Assembly (NCBI GenBank): GCA_001801825.1
Contig: MGYR01000025.1
Location: forward strand, 621 to 8,905
Direction: 5' to 3'
Origin: Gammaproteobacteria bacterium RIFCSPLOWO2_02_FULL_56_15
Lineage (GTDB): Bacteria; Pseudomonadota; Gammaproteobacteria; Eutrophobiales; Eutrophobiaceae
DNA: 8,285 bases
The notes beneath the pieces are model-generated. The model ran no database searches. It saw only the letters and a list, made by a program, of their open reading frames with translations, and was not told the origin of the DNA. Below, one piece after another: positions 6,547-8,285 of the stretch. The position numbers and the translations under genes are program-made. The first letter of the stretch is position 1. Every line of letters starts with the position of its first letter.

Positions 6547-6712
6547 TGGACCCTCCAATACTTTTGAATGTTGCGGGTGCGGTAAACAGAGACCACCACC
6601 GCAGGATCAAGTGCATCATTCATGATTGCCCGCAGCAGGTACATTCTCTACCCCCGCCAAAATCAATTTGCGATTGATAGGCCTGCTTTCCTTCCCGTGC
6701 AACAACTACCTG
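6543..6712 (-). pseudogene. DUF4258-type protein, 5'-truncated and frameshifted
   Basis: Two frames together give the C-terminal half of a DUF4258-like protein. Frame one, 6712 to about 6647, reads QVVVAREGKQAYQSQIDFGG and then GR. Frame two, from about 6644 to the stop at 6543-6545, reads MYLLRAIMNDALDPAVVVSV followed by YRTRNIQKYWRVQ. Members with a DUF2283 neighbour typically run REGKxxYQSx...YLLRxxV...VVTVYRTSKIxKYW, so the parts join with one lost base between 6641 and 6650. In frame one a stop lies just upstream (6713-6715), and no N-terminal half with the expected histidine/arginine helix is found before the SnoaL-like gene. The protein is thus both truncated and shifted and should be inactive, leaving DUF2283 alone. 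A 34-codon ORF from ATG 6644 could still be translated and keep DUF2283 translation coupled. Confidence 0.7.
6551..6556 (-). promoter_or_regulatory. ribosome binding site fixing the DUF2283 start
   Basis: On the minus strand GGAGGG lies 4 bases before the ATG at 6546. It also lies inside the last codons of the DUF4258 remnant, as expected for translational coupling. Confidence 0.7.
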
Positions 6713-6765
6713 CTACGGGTTATGCAGAAGGGATTGAAGGTCTAGCCCGGATTGCGCACTCCCGG

Positions 6766-7383
6766 TCAGGATTCTTCCGGCAACTCCGGGTAATCACTGA
6801 ACAGATTTTTTCGGGTCCGGTCATAGGGCCGGTAGCGGCTGGGGGGCGCATCGGCGAGTGCCGCCAGCGGTCCCTTGACCGAGCCGTGATCGGTTTCCTC
6901 GACCCAACTGAATTCATAGCGGTTGCGAAACAGGGGGGCAAAAACAGAGCTCCGGATTCTCCAGCGGCCAGTCTCCTTGACGTAATCCACATAAAACGGT
7001 CCCCAGATCCAACGGGCGCCCACGTTGCTCGCGGAGGCGCCCGGCGACAGCCAGGTGCTGCTGGCGGAGAGTCCGTCTTTTGCAATCACGATATAGGGAT
7101 TGACGGTCATGTGCAGGGTGAAGAATCCGGGGATTTCCTTGGTGGCTTCGAAGGCCTTGAACAATCTTTCGATCCCTGCCCGGCCCCGGAAGATACCGCT
7201 GTCGGAGAACTCGATGGCAATCCCTTCCGCTGCCTTCGCAAAACATTCCTCCATAATCCTTTCGTAACGCTGGGTCAGGAGACAGTAAGCGTAGCGGGAC
7301 TGCAACTGCTGGATCTCCAGCATGTCCTCCAGTCTGCGCACACGGGCTTCGAGTTCGAGCAACCGGGTATCGTTTTCAGACAT
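6766..7383 (-). CDS. SnoaL/NTF2-like family protein
   Basis: This 205-residue cytoplasmic protein belongs to the SnoaL-like part of the NTF2 superfamily, cone-shaped alpha+beta barrels that include small-molecule isomerases, hydratases, dehydratases and non-catalytic partners. Seen: a short N-terminal coiled-coil-like helix (ELEARVRRLEDMLEIQQLQSRY), then YERIMEECFA, a strand region with IFRGRAGIERLFKAFE, HMTVNPYIVI, and late strands around WIWGPFYVDYVKETGRWRI. The C-terminal ~40 residues are polar and rich in Pro/Arg. The start at 7383 is chosen because GGGAG lies about 8 bases upstream; the longer frame to 7464 would run into the SDR coding region. It follows the SDR by 35 bases, so both likely act on the same substrate. 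Catalytic residues cannot be assigned by eye. Confidence 0.8.
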   Translation of the reverse strand: MSENDTRLLELEARVRRLEDMLEIQQLQSRYAYCLLTQRYERIMEECFAKAAEGIAIEFSDSGIFRGRAGIERLFKAFEATKEIPGFFTLHMTVNPYIVIAKDGLSASSTWLSPGASASNVGARWIWGPFYVDYVKETGRWRIRSSVFAPLFRNRYEFSWVEETDHGSVKGPLAALADAPPSRYRPYDRTRKNLFSDYPELPEES

Positions 7384-7418
7384 GTTTCTGTCTCCCTCAA
7401 TTAAGTTTGGCGCCCGCC

Positions 7419-8156
7419 TCAGAACGTGGAAAGGTGGATGAGCTGCCCGGCCATGTAACTGCATACATCGGAGGCCAGGAAGGCCACGACCGGGCCGACG
7501 TCCTCCGGGGTGCAGAGCCGCTTGACCATGGACCGCTGCCGGTTCGCTTCCAGAAATTCGCGCGGGGCATGGGCGACCAGGCCGGTCTCGCCAAGCCCCG
7601 GACCGATGGCGTTGACGATCACGCCGTGTTGCGCCACCTCCCTGGCCAGGGCTTCGGTGAAGGCAATGATCCCAGCCTTGGCGGCGCCGTAGATCGAGAT
7701 ATTGGGGATCCCGCGCCCGCCGGAGAAATTGATGATGCGCCCGTATCTGCGCTCGATCATATGCGGCAACACGGCCTGCGCTACATTCATCTGGCCATAG
7801 AGATTCACCTGGATATCCAGGTCCCAGTCCGTCCGGGTCATTTCCACGAAGGGTTTCAGCTTGCTGCTGGCGCCAGCATTGTTGACCAGAATGTGGATCT
7901 GGCCAAAGCGCTCCAGGGTCTCGGCCACCATGGCATCGACAGCCGCCCGGTCCGTCACATCCGCCGCGACCGCCAGGGCCGCGTGACCTGACTTTTCCAG
8001 TTCCGCCGCCGTCTCCCTTGCCCCCTCTCCGTCGATATCAACCGCCACAATATGGCAACCTTCTGCCGCGAGAGTTCTCGCGATCCCGCGGCCGTAACCG
8101 ATGCGGCTGCCCGCGCCAGTCACGACCGCGGTCTTGCCTTGCAATCCCAGATCCAT
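7419..8156 (-). CDS. short-chain dehydrogenase/reductase (SDR)
   Basis: This 245-residue classical SDR uses NAD(P)(H) to interconvert an alcohol and a ketone in the cytoplasm. Seen: N-terminal cofactor motif TGAGSRIGYG (13-22), D40 at the end of the second strand (suggesting NAD(H)), AADVTD at 64-69, NNAG at 92-95, and catalytic residues N118, S145, Y156 and K160 (YGAAK). Oddities: R18 stands where the classical TGxxxGxG has glycine, with YG added behind it, and S145 to Y156 is 11 residues against about 12-13 in the standard pattern. The C-terminus ends GQLIHLSTF rather than the common VDGG tail. An AAGGGG Shine-Dalgarno precedes ATG 8156. First gene of an apparent operon with the SnoaL-like gene. 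It is FabG-like in general form, but a catabolic hydroxyacyl or alicyclic alcohol dehydrogenase is more likely here. Confidence 0.92.
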   Translation of the reverse strand: MDLGLQGKTAVVTGAGSRIGYGRGIARTLAAEGCHIVAVDIDGEGARETAAELEKSGHAALAVAADVTDRAAVDAMVAETLERFGQIHILVNNAGASSKLKPFVEMTRTDWDLDIQVNLYGQMNVAQAVLPHMIERRYGRIINFSGGRGIPNISIYGAAKAGIIAFTEALAREVAQHGVIVNAIGPGLGETGLVAHAPREFLEANRQRSMVKRLCTPEDVGPVVAFLASDVCSYMAGQLIHLSTF

Positions 8157-8285
8157 GCCCCTTCCCCCCTTGCCTGTTGCTGCTGGAACAGTGCATTCTC
8201 ACACACTGCCAAGCCCTCTGCCTAGAATTGCCCGGTTGTTGAATTAATGCAAGAATGCCCGGACTACCCTGCCCACACAATAACT
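8157..8285. other. upstream region of the SDR operon
   Basis: The SDR promoter should lie here. On the minus strand a TTGCAT hexamer is seen, but no convincing -10 partner at the right spacing. I see no gene. Confidence 0.3.

Noticed and set aside
6622..7991. Plus-strand open frames of 260 and 194 codons opposite the SnoaL-like and SDR genes
   Set aside because: Antisense shadows of two clearly recognised genes.

Overview
The window looks like chromosomal DNA of a moderately GC-rich proteobacterium, probably a gamma- or betaproteobacterium that feeds on fatty, aromatic or alicyclic acids. This rests on gene content (acyl-CoA dehydrogenase, IclR regulator, PPDK, SDR/SnoaL pair) and codon use, not on a phylogenetic marker, so it is only a moderate inference.

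Left part (1-4772): a two-domain 3-hydroxyacyl-CoA dehydrogenase runs leftward off the window edge. It is divergent from an IclR-family regulator across a very AT-rich 127-base gap that holds two perfect inverted repeats. The regulator is followed 36 bases later, on the same strand, by a full-length pyruvate, phosphate dikinase (ppdK). A plausible reading is a metabolite-responsive switch linking acyl-CoA breakdown to PEP supply: acyl-CoA is oxidised by the left gene, pyruvate is converted to PEP by PPDK, and IclR senses an intermediate.

Middle part (about 4773-6765): an accessory patch of lower GC. It holds a hicA toxin gene reduced to its first ~25 codons, cut at a GGGTC/GACCC dyad; a small unknown gene; a DUF5678-like protein with a retropepsin-like aspartic protease immediately downstream; and, convergent to these, an intact DUF2283 gene whose DUF4258 partner has lost its N-terminus and carries a frameshift. 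It reads as a site where small toxin-antitoxin-like modules were inserted and decayed. The DUF5678-like/retropepsin pair is the best candidate for a little-described system.

Right part (6766-8156, minus strand): a short-chain dehydrogenase followed by a SnoaL/NTF2-like protein, 35 bases apart, a typical two-gene catabolic operon. Nothing convincing was seen in the last 129 bases. No RNA genes, CRISPR arrays or complete insertion sequences were seen.
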